A DNA stretch of 64,000 nt from Phycisphaeraceae bacterium (GCA_015200025.1 CP054186.1:620001-684000); one strand, 5' to 3'. Shown: positions 41,369-50,652, counted from the stretch's first letter. The notes: a model not told the origin generated them from the sequence alone. Program-made: numbers and translations.

Positions 41369-42799
41369 ATGCTCACCCCCCCCACCACACCCACCACCAA
41401 CGACTTCCTCGCCGAGATGACCTGGCGCGGGCTCATCCACCAGACCACGGGGCAGGAGGCCCTCGCCGCCCACCTCGCCGCCCGCCCGCGCAAGGGTTAT
41501 GTCGGGTTCGACCCCACCGCACCCTCCCTCACCATCGGGAACCTCGTGGGCATCCTCGCACTCGTCCGCTTCGCCAAGGCCGGGCACACCCCCGTCGTCG
41601 TCGTCGGCGGCGCCACCGGGCTCATCGGCGACCCCTCGGGCAAAGAGAAAGAACGCGAGCTCAACACGCCCCAGACCGTCGCCGCCAACGTCGAGGGCCA
41701 GCGCCGCATCTTCGACGCCGTCTGGGCCAACGCCGGCCTGGGCACGCCCACCATCCGCAACAACTACGACTGGTTCAAGGACATCACCTTCCTCCAGGCC
41801 CTCCGAGACATCGGGAAACACTTCTCCGTCAACATGATGATCCAGAAGGAGTCCGTCAAAGAGCGTCTCACCAACCGCGACCAGGGCATCTCCTACACCG
41901 AGTTCAGTTACATGCTCCTCCAGGCCTACGACTTCAAGCACCTCTGGGCCGCCGAGGGCGTCACCCTCCAGATGGGCGGGAGCGACCAGTTCGGGAACAT
42001 CGTCTGCGGCGGCGACCTCATCCGCCGAGCCGACGCCTCCATCGCCCAGAGCCACCTCGCCGAGGACGAGATCGTCGCCCGCCTCGCCAAAATCGGCTTC
42101 GAGAACACCCCCGAGAAACGCGATCTCGAACGCCAGATCGAGTCCATCCACGCCGCCCGCCTCGAACGCATGCCCCACGGGCTGACCTGGCCCCTGGTCA
42201 CCAAGGCCGACGGGGGCAAGTTCGGCAAAACCGAATCCGGCGCCGTCTGGCTCACCGCCGACCGCACGAGCCCCTACGCCTTCTACCAGTTCTGGCTCAA
42301 CACCGCCGACGCCGACCTCCCCCGCTTCCTGCGCACCTTCACCCTCCTCCCACGCGAGGAGATCGAGGCGTTGGAAGCCGCCCACGCCGCCAACCCCGGC
42401 GCCCGAGAGGCCCACCGAGCCCTCGCCCGCCACCTCACCGCACTCCTGCACGGGAACGCCCAGGCCGACCTCGCCGAGCACGCCGCCAAGGCCCTCTTCT
42501 CCGGCGACGTCGCCTCCCTCCCCCTCGACACCCTCGAGCACGTCATGGCCGGCGTCCCCTCCTCCACCCACGACAAAGCCGCCCTCCACGCCGGCGTCCC
42601 CCTCGCCGAGTTCCTCGTCACCACCGCCCTCGCCGCTTCCAAACGCGAAGCCAGGGAGTTCCTCACCAACGGCTCCGTGCTCGTCAACGGCCGCAAAGCC
42701 GCCCCCGACGACACCCTCACCACCGCCAGCCTCCTCCACGGCTCGCTCACCGCCATCCGACGCGGCAAGAAAAACTGGCACCTCGCCCGCTGGTCCTGA
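41369..42799 (+). CDS. tyrS: Tyrosyl-tRNA synthetase
   Basis: A 476-residue class I aminoacyl-tRNA synthetase. The Rossmann core has YVGFDPTAPSLTIGNLVGIL (HIGH-type region SLTIGN), GDPSGK, the tyrosine-binding YTEFSYMLLQAYDF and MGGSDQFGNI, and the KMSKS equivalent KFGKTESG. The C-terminal S4-like domain ends NGSVLVNGRKAAPDD. KFGKTESG places it with the TyrRS type lacking a canonical KMSKS. A ~20-residue N-terminal segment precedes the core. It converges on rsmB with 13 bases between stop codons. Confidence 0.94.
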   Translation: MLTPPTTPTTNDFLAEMTWRGLIHQTTGQEALAAHLAARPRKGYVGFDPTAPSLTIGNLVGILALVRFAKAGHTPVVVVGGATGLIGDPSGKEKERELNTPQTVAANVEGQRRIFDAVWANAGLGTPTIRNNYDWFKDITFLQALRDIGKHFSVNMMIQKESVKERLTNRDQGISYTEFSYMLLQAYDFKHLWAAEGVTLQMGGSDQFGNIVCGGDLIRRADASIAQSHLAEDEIVARLAKIGFENTPEKRDLERQIESIHAARLERMPHGLTWPLVTKADGGKFGKTESGAVWLTADRTSPYAFYQFWLNTADADLPRFLRTFTLLPREEIEALEAAHAANPGAREAHRALARHLTALLHGNAQADLAEHAAKALFSGDVASLPLDTLEHVMAGVPSSTHDKAALHAGVPLAEFLVTTALAASKREAREFLTNGSVLVNGRKAAPDDTLTTASLLHGSLTAIRRGKKNWHLARWS

Positions 42800-42812
42800 G
42801 CCAAACCCGCGC

Positions 42813-44183
42813 TCACACCGCCCGCAGCACCGCCCAGTACGACCCGTCCCGGTACGCCCGCGCGGGCCCGCCGGGGACCCCCTCGGGCATCGTCAACTCC
42901 TCGCACGCCAGCACCAGCCCGAGCCGCTCCGCCGCCCACGCCGCCTGCTTCTGGTCCTCCGCACGTTCAAGGCTGCACGTCGAATACACCAGCACGCCCC
43001 CGGGCCCGAGCATCGCCCGCGCCGCCGACATGATCCCCCGCTGAACCTCGACGAGCCGCGCCTCCTGCGTGGGCCCCAGGCGGTGCTTGGCCTCCACCCG
43101 CCGCGCCAACGTCCCCGTGTTGCTGCACGGGACGTCCGCCAGCACCGCCCGCGCACGCCCCGCGCACGCCCGCTCGGCCTCCCCCATCCCCATCACGCGC
43201 ACGTTCGCGTACCCCCGGGCCGTCTCGGCCAAATCGCCCCGCCGCCCCACATCCGGATCGCACGCCACCACCTCCGCCCCGGGGAACGACCTCGCCAACT
43301 GCCGCGTCTTGGTCCCCCGCCCCGCGCACAGATCCACAATCAGCCCGCCCCCAAGCTCCAGCACCCCCCGCGCCGCCAACCCCGCCATCGCGCGCACCGC
43401 CCGCGACGACCCCGCGTCCTGCACCCACACGTCGCCGCGCGACCCCAGCAACGCCCCAAGCCCCGCCCGGTCCCCCGACCACACCCGGTGGTCCGCGTCG
43501 TCGTGCGGATCCAGCCCAGGATGCTCCAGAGAACCGACGGCGTGCGCCACGTTCAGCACCACCGGCGGCCTCGCCAGGTTGTGCCACGCGATCCGCGCCG
43601 CACCCGCCTCCCCGAACGCCCCCGTCCATGACATCACCGCCCACGCCGGATGCCCCGTCGCCGCCGCCAGACGCTCCACAGGCCGCTCGGGGAACACCGC
43701 CGTCGGCAGCACCAACGCCCCGCCCGATTCCAGCGGCACCTCGTCCGCCCCGCCCGACCACGCCTCCGCACGCCGAGACCGCTCGACCATGCCGGCGACC
43801 TTGCGCAGCACCGCGTTGACCATCCCCGAGGCCCCCGACGCCGGGCCCGCCTTGACCCACCCCACCGCATGATTGATCACCGCGTACGGCGGGACCCGAT
43901 CCAGCAGCAACATCTGCGCCGCGCCCCCGATCAGCGCCGCCCTGACCTCGGGCGGCAGTTCCTGCCCGGGACGGTCCAGCAGCCCGCGGACCACGCACCG
44001 AAGCGTCAGCCACCGCGACACGCCCGCGTCCACGATCGCGTGCGAGAGCGCCGCGTCGCGGGCATCCCCCTCTCCCCCCGCCCCTCCCCGCGGCCCGTCA
44101 GGGGGGCCGGGCTCGAACTCCGGGTACGTGCGCGCGAACGCGGCGAGACGGGCGAACGCCGGGTCCCGGGCCGGGTCGGTCAT
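42813..44183 (-). CDS. rsmB: 16S rRNA (cytosine-C5)-methyltransferase, RsmB/Sun type
   Basis: A 456-residue SAM-dependent methyltransferase that modifies C967 of 16S rRNA. The N-terminal NusB-like helical domain (LTLRCVVRGLLDRPGQELPP to YAVINHAVGWVK) precedes the Rossmann fold. SAM-binding and catalytic motifs: IVDLCAGRGTKTRQLA, VLADVPCSNTGTLARR (first Cys), and VYSTCSLERAEDQ (nucleophile Cys). Length is normal. It is divergent from the histidine kinase gene, with a 105-base gap. Confidence 0.92.
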   Translation of the reverse strand: MTDPARDPAFARLAAFARTYPEFEPGPPDGPRGGAGGEGDARDAALSHAIVDAGVSRWLTLRCVVRGLLDRPGQELPPEVRAALIGGAAQMLLLDRVPPYAVINHAVGWVKAGPASGASGMVNAVLRKVAGMVERSRRAEAWSGGADEVPLESGGALVLPTAVFPERPVERLAAATGHPAWAVMSWTGAFGEAGAARIAWHNLARPPVVLNVAHAVGSLEHPGLDPHDDADHRVWSGDRAGLGALLGSRGDVWVQDAGSSRAVRAMAGLAARGVLELGGGLIVDLCAGRGTKTRQLARSFPGAEVVACDPDVGRRGDLAETARGYANVRVMGMGEAERACAGRARAVLADVPCSNTGTLARRVEAKHRLGPTQEARLVEVQRGIMSAARAMLGPGGVLVYSTCSLERAEDQKQAAWAAERLGLVLACEELTMPEGVPGGPARAYRDGSYWAVLRAV

Positions 44184-44288
44184 GACGAGGGGGGGATGGT
44201 CCGGCCGGCCGCGGGTCGGTCCCCGTCGGCCCCGGGGCCGGGGCGGGTGGCTGCTCACGGTCCAGTGTACCAACGCCAACAATCGCCC

Positions 44289-45980
44289 ATGACCGAGCCC
44301 AAGGCCCAGGACCCCGCCGGGACGCCCGCCAGGGCCGCCGCCCCGGCGCGCCCGCTGGACCGGCTCTTCCGGCGTGCGCCGGGCCACGGGCCCGGGAACC
44401 TCCTCGCGGGCTTCCGGGTGCGCAAGAAACTCATGGTCCTGCACACGGGCTTCTCGCTGGGGCTCCTGCTGTTCATGGTCGTGCTGCTGAGGCCCGCGGT
44501 GCTCGAGGTCGTCGACCGCGCGGAAACGGCACAGGCGGTCACGCTGCTCCAGGACCTCGCCGACGACGCGAAGGCGACGGGCGTCTCCGAGCGCACGGGC
44601 CCGTTCCTCGCGGCGCTCGCCTCGGCGCACTACCGCGTGACCGAGACCCCCCCCACCCCCGGCCCGGCGATCACGACCGCGCGCACCGAGCCGTTCCGGC
44701 CCGTGGCGCTCGGGGCCGACGACCGCCGGGCGTACGACGCCGACGCGGTCGTGTACATCCCCGCGGTGGGCGCCGGGGTGGCCGGCGGGCCGGGGCGTTA
44801 CCACTGGCTGCGGACGCCGATCCCCGAGGCCCGGCAGGCCGTCACGAGGCTCTACGTCTTTACGGGCCTGGCGCTGCTGGCGGTGTACGCGTTCATCGCG
44901 GCGGCGCTGGAGGTGTTCGTGCTGCCCCGGAGCGTGTACGAGCCGATCCGCCGCACGCTCGAGGCCGACCGGGCGTTGCGCGAGGGGCGCACCGAGGCGG
45001 AGATGATCCCCGAATCGGCGATGCCGGCGGACGAACTGGGCGAGATCATGCGCTCGCGGAACGAGTCGGTGGCGGCGCTGCGCCGGCAGGAGGCCGAGCT
45101 CAACGACGCGCTGCAGACGCTCGAATCCACGGCGAATGACCTCAAGCGCAAGAACCACCTGCTCGAGGCCGCCCGGCGCAACCTCGCCGACGCGGACCGC
45201 CTCGCGAGCCTGGGGATGATGTCCGCGGGGATCGCGCACGAACTCAACACCCCGCTCGCGGTGGTCAAGGGACTGGCCGAGCGGCTCGCCGCCGACCCCG
45301 CCCGGGGGCTCGACGAGGGCTCGGCGGCGCTCCTGGTCCGCGTGGTGGGCCGGCTCGAACGGCTGGGCGAGAGCCTGCTGGATTTCGCCCGGGTGCGCCC
45401 GCCCCATTCAAGGACCGCCCGCCTGAGCGATCTGGCGGAGGACGCGGCGTCGCTGGTCCGCCTGGACCAGCACGGCGCCCCCCGCATCGAGGTCGAGGTG
45501 CCCGGGGGCCTGGAGGTCGCCTGCGACGCCGACCGGATCGTACAGGTGCTCGTGAACCTGATCCGGAACGCCCGCGACGCCCTCTCCGAACGGGGCACGG
45601 GCGACGGGGGCGAGCCGAGGATCGAGGTTTCGGCGGGGGTCGGCGTCCGAGAGGCATCGCCCTGGGTCTCCATCCGCGTGAGCGACAACGGGCCCGGGAT
45701 CGACCCGGCGATCCTGCCGCGGCTCTTTGAGCCCTTCGCCAGCACGCGCCTGGACGCCCGCGGGACGGGACTCGGGCTCGCGGTGGCCGAGGGCATCGTC
45801 CGCGAGCACGGGGGCGTCATCCTCGCGAGCAATCGCCCCGGGCGGAGCGGGGCGCAGTTCGAGGTCCTGCTCCCCCTGACGCCCCCCGCGCCGGCCCCGC
45901 CCGACACCCCCACCGACGCCCCCACCGACGCCCCCACCGACGCCCCGAACATCCCCGCCGCCGGCCCGTACACTGGGTGA
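44289..45980 (+). CDS. Sensor histidine kinase
   Basis: A 563-residue membrane kinase. Residues about 48-65 (TM1) and 195-220 (TM2) flank a ~130-residue periplasmic sensor region of unknown type. A linker helix of HAMP-like character follows (VYEPIRRTLEADRALREG), then a coiled coil. The dimerisation domain has SAGIAHELNTPLAVV with phospho-acceptor His317. The ATPase domain has NLIRNARDAL, SDNGPGIDP and GTGLGLAVAEGIV. The tail is a PTDA repeat. It is followed after four bases by its likely response regulator. Confidence 0.9.
   Translation: MTEPKAQDPAGTPARAAAPARPLDRLFRRAPGHGPGNLLAGFRVRKKLMVLHTGFSLGLLLFMVVLLRPAVLEVVDRAETAQAVTLLQDLADDAKATGVSERTGPFLAALASAHYRVTETPPTPGPAITTARTEPFRPVALGADDRRAYDADAVVYIPAVGAGVAGGPGRYHWLRTPIPEARQAVTRLYVFTGLALLAVYAFIAAALEVFVLPRSVYEPIRRTLEADRALREGRTEAEMIPESAMPADELGEIMRSRNESVAALRRQEAELNDALQTLESTANDLKRKNHLLEAARRNLADADRLASLGMMSAGIAHELNTPLAVVKGLAERLAADPARGLDEGSAALLVRVVGRLERLGESLLDFARVRPPHSRTARLSDLAEDAASLVRLDQHGAPRIEVEVPGGLEVACDADRIVQVLVNLIRNARDALSERGTGDGGEPRIEVSAGVGVREASPWVSIRVSDNGPGIDPAILPRLFEPFASTRLDARGTGLGLAVAEGIVREHGGVILASNRPGRSGAQFEVLLPLTPPAPAPPDTPTDAPTDAPTDAPNIPAAGPYTG
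45911..45946 (+). repeat. Twelve-base tandem repeat at the 3' end of the kinase gene
   Basis: Three perfect copies of CACCGACGCCCC encoding Thr-Asp-Ala-Pro units in the kinase C-terminal tail. It is frame neutral. Confidence 0.9.
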
Positions 45981-45984
45981 ACGC

Positions 45985-46614
45985 GTGAGCCCCGACGACC
46001 CGACCCAAGCCGGCCCCTCGCTCTCGATCGTCGCGCTCGACGACGACGACGATTTCCGCCAGTACATCCGGCAGGTGCTCGAGGCCGACGGGCACGCCGT
46101 CCGGTGCGCCGCCACACCCGAGGCGTTCTACGCCGCCTGCGAGGAATCGCTCCCCGACCTGGTGCTATTGGATATCAAGATGGGCCGGCACAGCGGTGAA
46201 GAGGTCCTGGCGGAGGTCCGCAAACGCTGGCCCAAGTTGGGGGTGATCGTCGTCACGGGCTACCCGTCGCTCGACAGCATGCGCCTGACCTTCAAGCAGG
46301 ACGTCTTCGACTACCTCGCCAAGCCCTTCTCGACGGACGAACTGAGGCGGTGCCTGGCGCAGGCGGCCTCAACCCTCGGGCTCGGGCAGAGGCCCCTGGA
46401 CCGCCTGCGCGCCTCGCTGGGGCGCCAGATCCGGGTCTCGCGGACCGAGAAGGGCTGGACGCTGCGGGACCTCTCGGAGGCCTCCGGGGTGAGCGTGAGC
46501 CAGCTTTCGTCGATCGAGCGCGGGGCCCACCTGCCCAGCCTCGAATCGCTGGTGGGGATCGCGCAGGCCCTGGGCCAACGCCCTGGCGAGTGGCTCACGG
46601 GCTCGGGGTTCTAA
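45985..46614 (+). CDS. Response regulator with XRE-type helix-turn-helix output
   Basis: A 209-residue regulator. The receiver domain (residues about 14-125) has the acidic cluster ALDDDDDF, phospho-acceptor Asp63 in LVLLDIKMG, the VVTGY switch Thr and KPF. The output domain is a Cro/C1-type HTH_3: LGRQIRVSRTEKGWTLRDLS, SGVSVSQLSSIERGAHLP. REC-XRE fusions are much rarer than OmpR, NarL or NtrC types. The GTG start has TACACT ten bases upstream, inside the kinase gene end, so it may have an internal promoter as well as the shared transcript. Confidence 0.88.
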   Translation: MSPDDPTQAGPSLSIVALDDDDDFRQYIRQVLEADGHAVRCAATPEAFYAACEESLPDLVLLDIKMGRHSGEEVLAEVRKRWPKLGVIVVTGYPSLDSMRLTFKQDVFDYLAKPFSTDELRRCLAQAASTLGLGQRPLDRLRASLGRQIRVSRTEKGWTLRDLSEASGVSVSQLSSIERGAHLPSLESLVGIAQALGQRPGEWLTGSGF

Positions 46615-46680
46615 GGGCTCAGGACCGATCCGCCCGCCTTCGTGCCCCCGGGCATGAAACCGGGGCCCGACCCCGCAACA

Positions 46681-47877
46681 ATGCACCGCGTGACGCCGGG
46701 CACCCGACAACTCGCCGAGCCCTCGCTCCTCTTCACGGCGTTCGAGCCCAGCGGCGACGAGCACGCGTCGATCATCATCGCGGAGTTGCGGCGTCGGCAC
46801 CCCACGTTGCCCATCCACGCCTGGGGCGGCCCGCGGATGGAACGGGCCGGCGCGACCCTCGTCGAGCGGACGGGCGACGACGCGGTCATCGGGATCCCCG
46901 GGCTCAAGAAGATCCGCGAGCACCTGCGGACGATGGCCCGGATCAACCGCTGGCTCAAGAAGAACCCCGCGACCGTGCTGGTCCCGGTCGATTCGCCCGG
47001 CGCCAACGATCCGATCTGCGACCTGGCCAAGGCCCAGGGCCTGCGCGTGGTCCACCTGGTCGCCCCGCAGATCTGGGCGTGGGGGCGTTGGCGGATCAAG
47101 CGCCTTCGCCGGCGGACGGACCTCCTGCTGTGCCTGTTCGATTTCGAGGTGCGTTTCTTCGGGAAGCGCGACGTCCCGGCCCGCTACATCGGGCACCCGA
47201 TCTTCGACGTGCCGCTCGACCTCCCCGTGCTGGACCGGGAGGCTCAGGGGTTCCCCTCGGGCCGCCCTCGCCTGGCGATGTTCCCGGGGTCCCGCCCCGA
47301 CGAGATCGTCAAGCACTTCCCGCTGCTGATGGACGTCTTCCGCGACCTCAAAGCCCGGCACGCGGAGGCCGTCGCCGTCGTCGCCGCCACCGGGCCGGCG
47401 ACGGAGCGCCTGATCCGCGACCTGGCGGCGCGTCACGGGGGCTGGCCCGAGGGGATGCGTGTCGAGGCGGGCAAGGCCGACGCGATCATCCGCTGGTGCG
47501 ACCTCTGCCTGGTCAAGAGCGGGACCATCACGCTCCAGATCGCCCGGCAGATCAAGCCCATGGTGGTCTTCTACCGCAAGGGCAACCCGCTGCTGTTCCT
47601 CCTGGCCAAGACCATCCTGGCGACCAAGGTGTTCAGCCTTCCCAACGTGCTGGCCCGCCGGCGGATCGTCCCGGAGCTGGTCCCCCACTTCGGCGGGGCC
47701 GACGCCATCGTCCGCGCCGCCGACGCGCTCCTCCGCTCCCCGGAGGCGATGGAACGCCAGCGCAACGACCTGCGGCAGGTGGTCGCGCCGTTCATGGCGG
47801 GCCGGGCCGCGTCGAGGGCCGCCGACGCGATCGAGGAGGTCGCCGGGATCCGGCGCGAGGCGACGACCGCCGCCTAG
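46681..47877 (+). CDS. lpxB: Lipid-A-disaccharide synthase
   Basis: A protein of about 398 residues, a GT19 glycosyltransferase joining UDP-2,3-diacylglucosamine and lipid X. Motifs: FTAFEPSGDEHASIIIAEL (SGExSGDxHG-type start), HLVAPQIWAWGRWRIKRL, PARYIGHPIFDV, MFPGSRPDEI and VKSGTITLQIA. ATG 46681 was chosen; in-frame GTG 46642 and ATG 46654 are alternatives. Together with lpxK and hldE downstream it shows that this organism makes LPS-type lipid A. Its TAG overlaps the TAG of the convergent GH3 gene in one CTAG. Confidence 0.92.
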   Translation: MHRVTPGTRQLAEPSLLFTAFEPSGDEHASIIIAELRRRHPTLPIHAWGGPRMERAGATLVERTGDDAVIGIPGLKKIREHLRTMARINRWLKKNPATVLVPVDSPGANDPICDLAKAQGLRVVHLVAPQIWAWGRWRIKRLRRRTDLLLCLFDFEVRFFGKRDVPARYIGHPIFDVPLDLPVLDREAQGFPSGRPRLAMFPGSRPDEIVKHFPLLMDVFRDLKARHAEAVAVVAATGPATERLIRDLAARHGGWPEGMRVEAGKADAIIRWCDLCLVKSGTITLQIARQIKPMVVFYRKGNPLLFLLAKTILATKVFSLPNVLARRRIVPELVPHFGGADAIVRAADALLRSPEAMERQRNDLRQVVAPFMAGRAASRAADAIEEVAGIRREATTAA

Positions 47878-49556
47878 CGCCCCGCCCCGCGGGCCGAGGC
47901 CACCACTGCCGAGATGATCTCCCGGTGGTTCGCGCACCTCGGGCACTTGTGCTGCCCCCCGAGCTTCCCGCGCGACGCCAGCCACGCGTGGAACGCCCCG
48001 GCCGGGAGCACCGTCACCACCGGGGGGGCCATGCCCAGGTTGTCGGTCCTTTTCGTCGTGTAATCGACGTTCTGCTCTTTGATCGCCGCGTCGAACGCGC
48101 CCGCGAACCGCGCCCGCACGCCGGGATCGTCGAGCCCGCGTTCGCACTCGACGGCCAGCTCGAGCCCCGCGGGCCGACCCTCGCCCGGGTAGACCGGCGC
48201 CGCCGTAAACTCCCCCACCGTCACCCCGGCCTCGCGGGCCGCCCGGGCGACGGCGTTCTCCACGTGCTCGACGATGATGTTCTCGCCGAACGCGTTGATG
48301 AAGTGCTTGTGGCGCCCGACGATGCGGAGGCGGCAGGGCCCCTCGCCCCCCGATCCGTCGAGACCGCCCGGGATCGTGTCGAACTCGACCACGTCCCCGA
48401 TGATGTACCGCCACAGCCCGGCGCACGTCGACATCACCACGACGTATCGCTGCCCCTTCTCGACCCGCTCGCACGTGAAGGCGGGAGCCGCCGGGTCGTC
48501 GATGGACTCGAGCGGGACGAACTCGTAGAAGATCCCGACGTCGCTGCAGAGCCTCAGCCCCGGGTCGCCCGGGGTGTCCTGCATCGCGATGAACCCCTCG
48601 CTGGCGGGGTAGACCTCGAAGCGGTGCGGGACGTCGTCGCCCCGGGGCGACCCGCTCCAGGCCTCACGCACCCTCGGCTCGAAGGGGGCGTACTTAACCC
48701 CCCCGTGGACCAGCAGCGTCAGGTGGGGCCACACGTCGCGCACCGAGCGGGCCGGGAGCCCCCGCTCGCGCGCCAGTTCCATCACCCGCGCCATCAAGAC
48801 CAGCGTCCAGCTCGGCATCCCGCTGATGAACCGGATGTCCTGGTCGAGCGTGGCCCGCGCCATCGCCTCGATCTTCTCGGGCCAGCGGTCCATCAGCGCG
48901 ATCCGGTGCCCCGGCGAGTAGACCCGCGAGAGCGGCCAGCGGATCAGCGGCGCGACGATCCCCGAGAGGTCGCCCGTCTTGATCCCGTGCGCGTTCTCCG
49001 ACAGGGCCGTCGACCCGCCCAGGAAGAGCAGCCGCCCGCCCATGAGCCTGGGGACCGAGACCCCGAACCGCGCGACGTGCGCGAAGATGTCGAGCGAGGC
49101 GCGGAAGTTGGACCGCAGCATCTCGTCGCTGACCGGGATGTACTTGTCCCCCGCCGTCGTCCCGCTGGTCTGCGCGTAGTTCCGCACCAGCCCGGGCCAC
49201 AGGACGTCCCTTCGGCCCTCCTCGCGCATCGCCCGCACGCCCGCCCGGTACCCCTCGTAATCCGCCAGCGGGACCGCGTCGCGGTACGCCCGCAGCAGGT
49301 CCTCGTCGCCACGGTCGGCCATCCGAGCGAACCCCCGCGAACGACCGAACTCGGTCCCCGCGGCTCGACCGATCAGCCCGCGCAGCTCGCGACGCTGGAT
49401 GCCGGCCGTGCTCGAACGCCAGAACGCCAGGTCCGCCAGCCGGCGCGCTCGCCGCGAGACGTACAGGCTCAGCCCGGCCCCGATCAGGCTCGTCCACCGC
49501 AGCCCGCCGGGGCTCGGCGCCGACCGCGGGCCCGGGTTGATCGCGTGGACCGTCAT
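47874..49556 (-). CDS. GH3 auxin-responsive-family protein (acyl-acid amido synthetase fold)
   Basis: A 560-residue adenylate-forming enzyme of the GH3 superfamily, related to plant JAR1/GH3 proteins. Visible are YAQTSGTTAGDKYIPVSDEML (ATP-binding loop SGTTxGxxK), SEGFIAMQ, the GLWRYIIGDVVEF ATP/acid region, GRHKHFINAFGENI, and the C-terminal GGQHKCPRCANHREI, in which two cysteines replace usual residues. Plant members couple carboxylic acids to amino acids; bacterial roles are largely unknown. The ATG overlaps the stop of the upstream hydrolase (ATGA, 49553-49556), so both are made together. Confidence 0.85.
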   Translation of the reverse strand: MTVHAINPGPRSAPSPGGLRWTSLIGAGLSLYVSRRARRLADLAFWRSSTAGIQRRELRGLIGRAAGTEFGRSRGFARMADRGDEDLLRAYRDAVPLADYEGYRAGVRAMREEGRRDVLWPGLVRNYAQTSGTTAGDKYIPVSDEMLRSNFRASLDIFAHVARFGVSVPRLMGGRLLFLGGSTALSENAHGIKTGDLSGIVAPLIRWPLSRVYSPGHRIALMDRWPEKIEAMARATLDQDIRFISGMPSWTLVLMARVMELARERGLPARSVRDVWPHLTLLVHGGVKYAPFEPRVREAWSGSPRGDDVPHRFEVYPASEGFIAMQDTPGDPGLRLCSDVGIFYEFVPLESIDDPAAPAFTCERVEKGQRYVVVMSTCAGLWRYIIGDVVEFDTIPGGLDGSGGEGPCRLRIVGRHKHFINAFGENIIVEHVENAVARAAREAGVTVGEFTAAPVYPGEGRPAGLELAVECERGLDDPGVRARFAGAFDAAIKEQNVDYTTKRTDNLGMAPPVVTVLPAGAFHAWLASRGKLGGQHKCPRCANHREIISAVVASARGAGR

Positions 49557-50455
49557 GGCCGCCCGGTGGTGGCGTCGAGCTCGGCGAGGAACTCGCCCAT
49601 CCGCGACGCGAACGCGTTCGCGTGCTCCATCATCGGGGCGTGCCCGCAGCGGTCGAACCACACGAGCCTCGAGCCCGGGATCAGCCGGTTGAACTCCTCG
49701 GCCGTCTCGGGCGGGGTCACCGTGTCGTTCCGCCCCCACAGCAGCAGCGTCGGCGCGGTGATCCGACCCAAGCGGTCGCCCAGGTGGTCGCTCTTGGCGC
49801 TCTTGGCCAGCCGGGCCATCGCCCTCGCCGCGTGACGCTGCGTCAGCGCCGCGTACGCGCGGTCGATGTCACTCTCCCACACGTTCGATTTGTCGTAGAA
49901 CAGGTCCCCGATCTTCCTCGCGAGCCACTCCCGGCTCGGGCGGATCACCAGGTCGCGGAAAATCGTCCGCTCGAACAGCCCGCTCGACCCGGCCAGGACC
50001 ATCCCACGCACCGCCGAAGGATGCTCGATCGCCAGCCGCAACGCCACGTGCCCGCCGAAGCTGTTGCCCACCAGGATCGCCGGCTCGCCCACCCGCTCGT
50101 CCAGAAAGCGCTTGGTGATCGACGTGACCCCCGCGATCGAGCAGTGCTCGCCCGGGAGATCCAGGAGGGGCAGTTCGAACATCACGCACCGCGCCCGCGA
50201 TCGCACCGACTCCGCCACCGCCTCCCAATGGTCGTTGAGCCCCACCAGCCCGTGCAGGAAGACCACCGGCCTGCCCACGCCGGCTTCCCCGACCTTCGCG
50301 AAAAGCTCCGAGCCGGGCCCGAAAACCGACCAACGGGCCGCGTCTTCGGCCCGCGACGCCGGGGCCTGGGTTGTGGACGTTGTCGGGACCACCTTGGGGA
50401 CGTGCCTCCTCTGCCCGCGATGTTCCCTCAACCCCCGAGCCCCTCCCCGGATCAC
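49553..50455 (-). CDS. Alpha/beta-fold hydrolase coupled to the GH3 enzyme
   Basis: A protein of up to 300 residues with classical alpha/beta-hydrolase features: oxyanion HGLVGLNDHW, nucleophile elbow GNSFGG (Ser in GNSFG), acid WGRNDTVTP, and catalytic His in CGHAPMMEH. It is close to C-C bond hydrolases and esterases acting on carboxylates. The start is uncertain: GTG 50455 is the longest, while GTG 50392 follows a GGAGG site. The four-base overlap with the GH3 gene suggests the pair makes and hydrolyses, or activates, the same acyl or amide compound. Confidence 0.85.
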   Translation of the reverse strand: MIRGGARGLREHRGQRRHVPKVVPTTSTTQAPASRAEDAARWSVFGPGSELFAKVGEAGVGRPVVFLHGLVGLNDHWEAVAESVRSRARCVMFELPLLDLPGEHCSIAGVTSITKRFLDERVGEPAILVGNSFGGHVALRLAIEHPSAVRGMVLAGSSGLFERTIFRDLVIRPSREWLARKIGDLFYDKSNVWESDIDRAYAALTQRHAARAMARLAKSAKSDHLGDRLGRITAPTLLLWGRNDTVTPPETAEEFNRLIPGSRLVWFDRCGHAPMMEHANAFASRMGEFLAELDATTGRP

Positions 50456-50553
50456 CCCGACCTAAGGCCCGCTCCACGCGGCTCACACGCCGCCGCGCCC
50501 CCGGACAAGGACCGGGTGCCCCGCCGCCCGCGGCCCCGATCAGTCATTCGGAA

Positions 50554-50627
50554 TGGGCGATACTGGATTCGAACCAGTGACCTCATGCGTGTCATGCATG
50601 CGCGCTAGCCAACTGCGCCAATCGCCC
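50554..50627 (-). tRNA. tRNA-Val (anticodon GAC)
   Basis: A 74-base cloverleaf: acceptor GGGCGAT pairs with ATCGCCC, D stem GCGC/GCGC, anticodon stem CATGC/GCATG with loop ATGACAC (anticodon GAC, reading GUC/GUU), T stem ACTGG/CCAGT with TTCGAAT, discriminator A. The 3' CCA is not encoded. TATAGT, 26 bases upstream, is the likely -10. Confidence 0.93.
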
Positions 50628-50652
50628 GACGCCGGCCCGAGCCGGTTCCGTG

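Noticed and set aside
40601..42781. A 726-residue minus-strand frame covering tyrS and lipB
   Set aside because: The first two thirds are an antisense shadow of tyrS. The real gene is lipB starting at GTG 41329.
42813..45407. An 864-residue minus-strand frame extending rsmB across the histidine kinase gene
   Set aside because: Only the part from ATG 44183 has NusB and methyltransferase motifs. The rest is antisense to the kinase.
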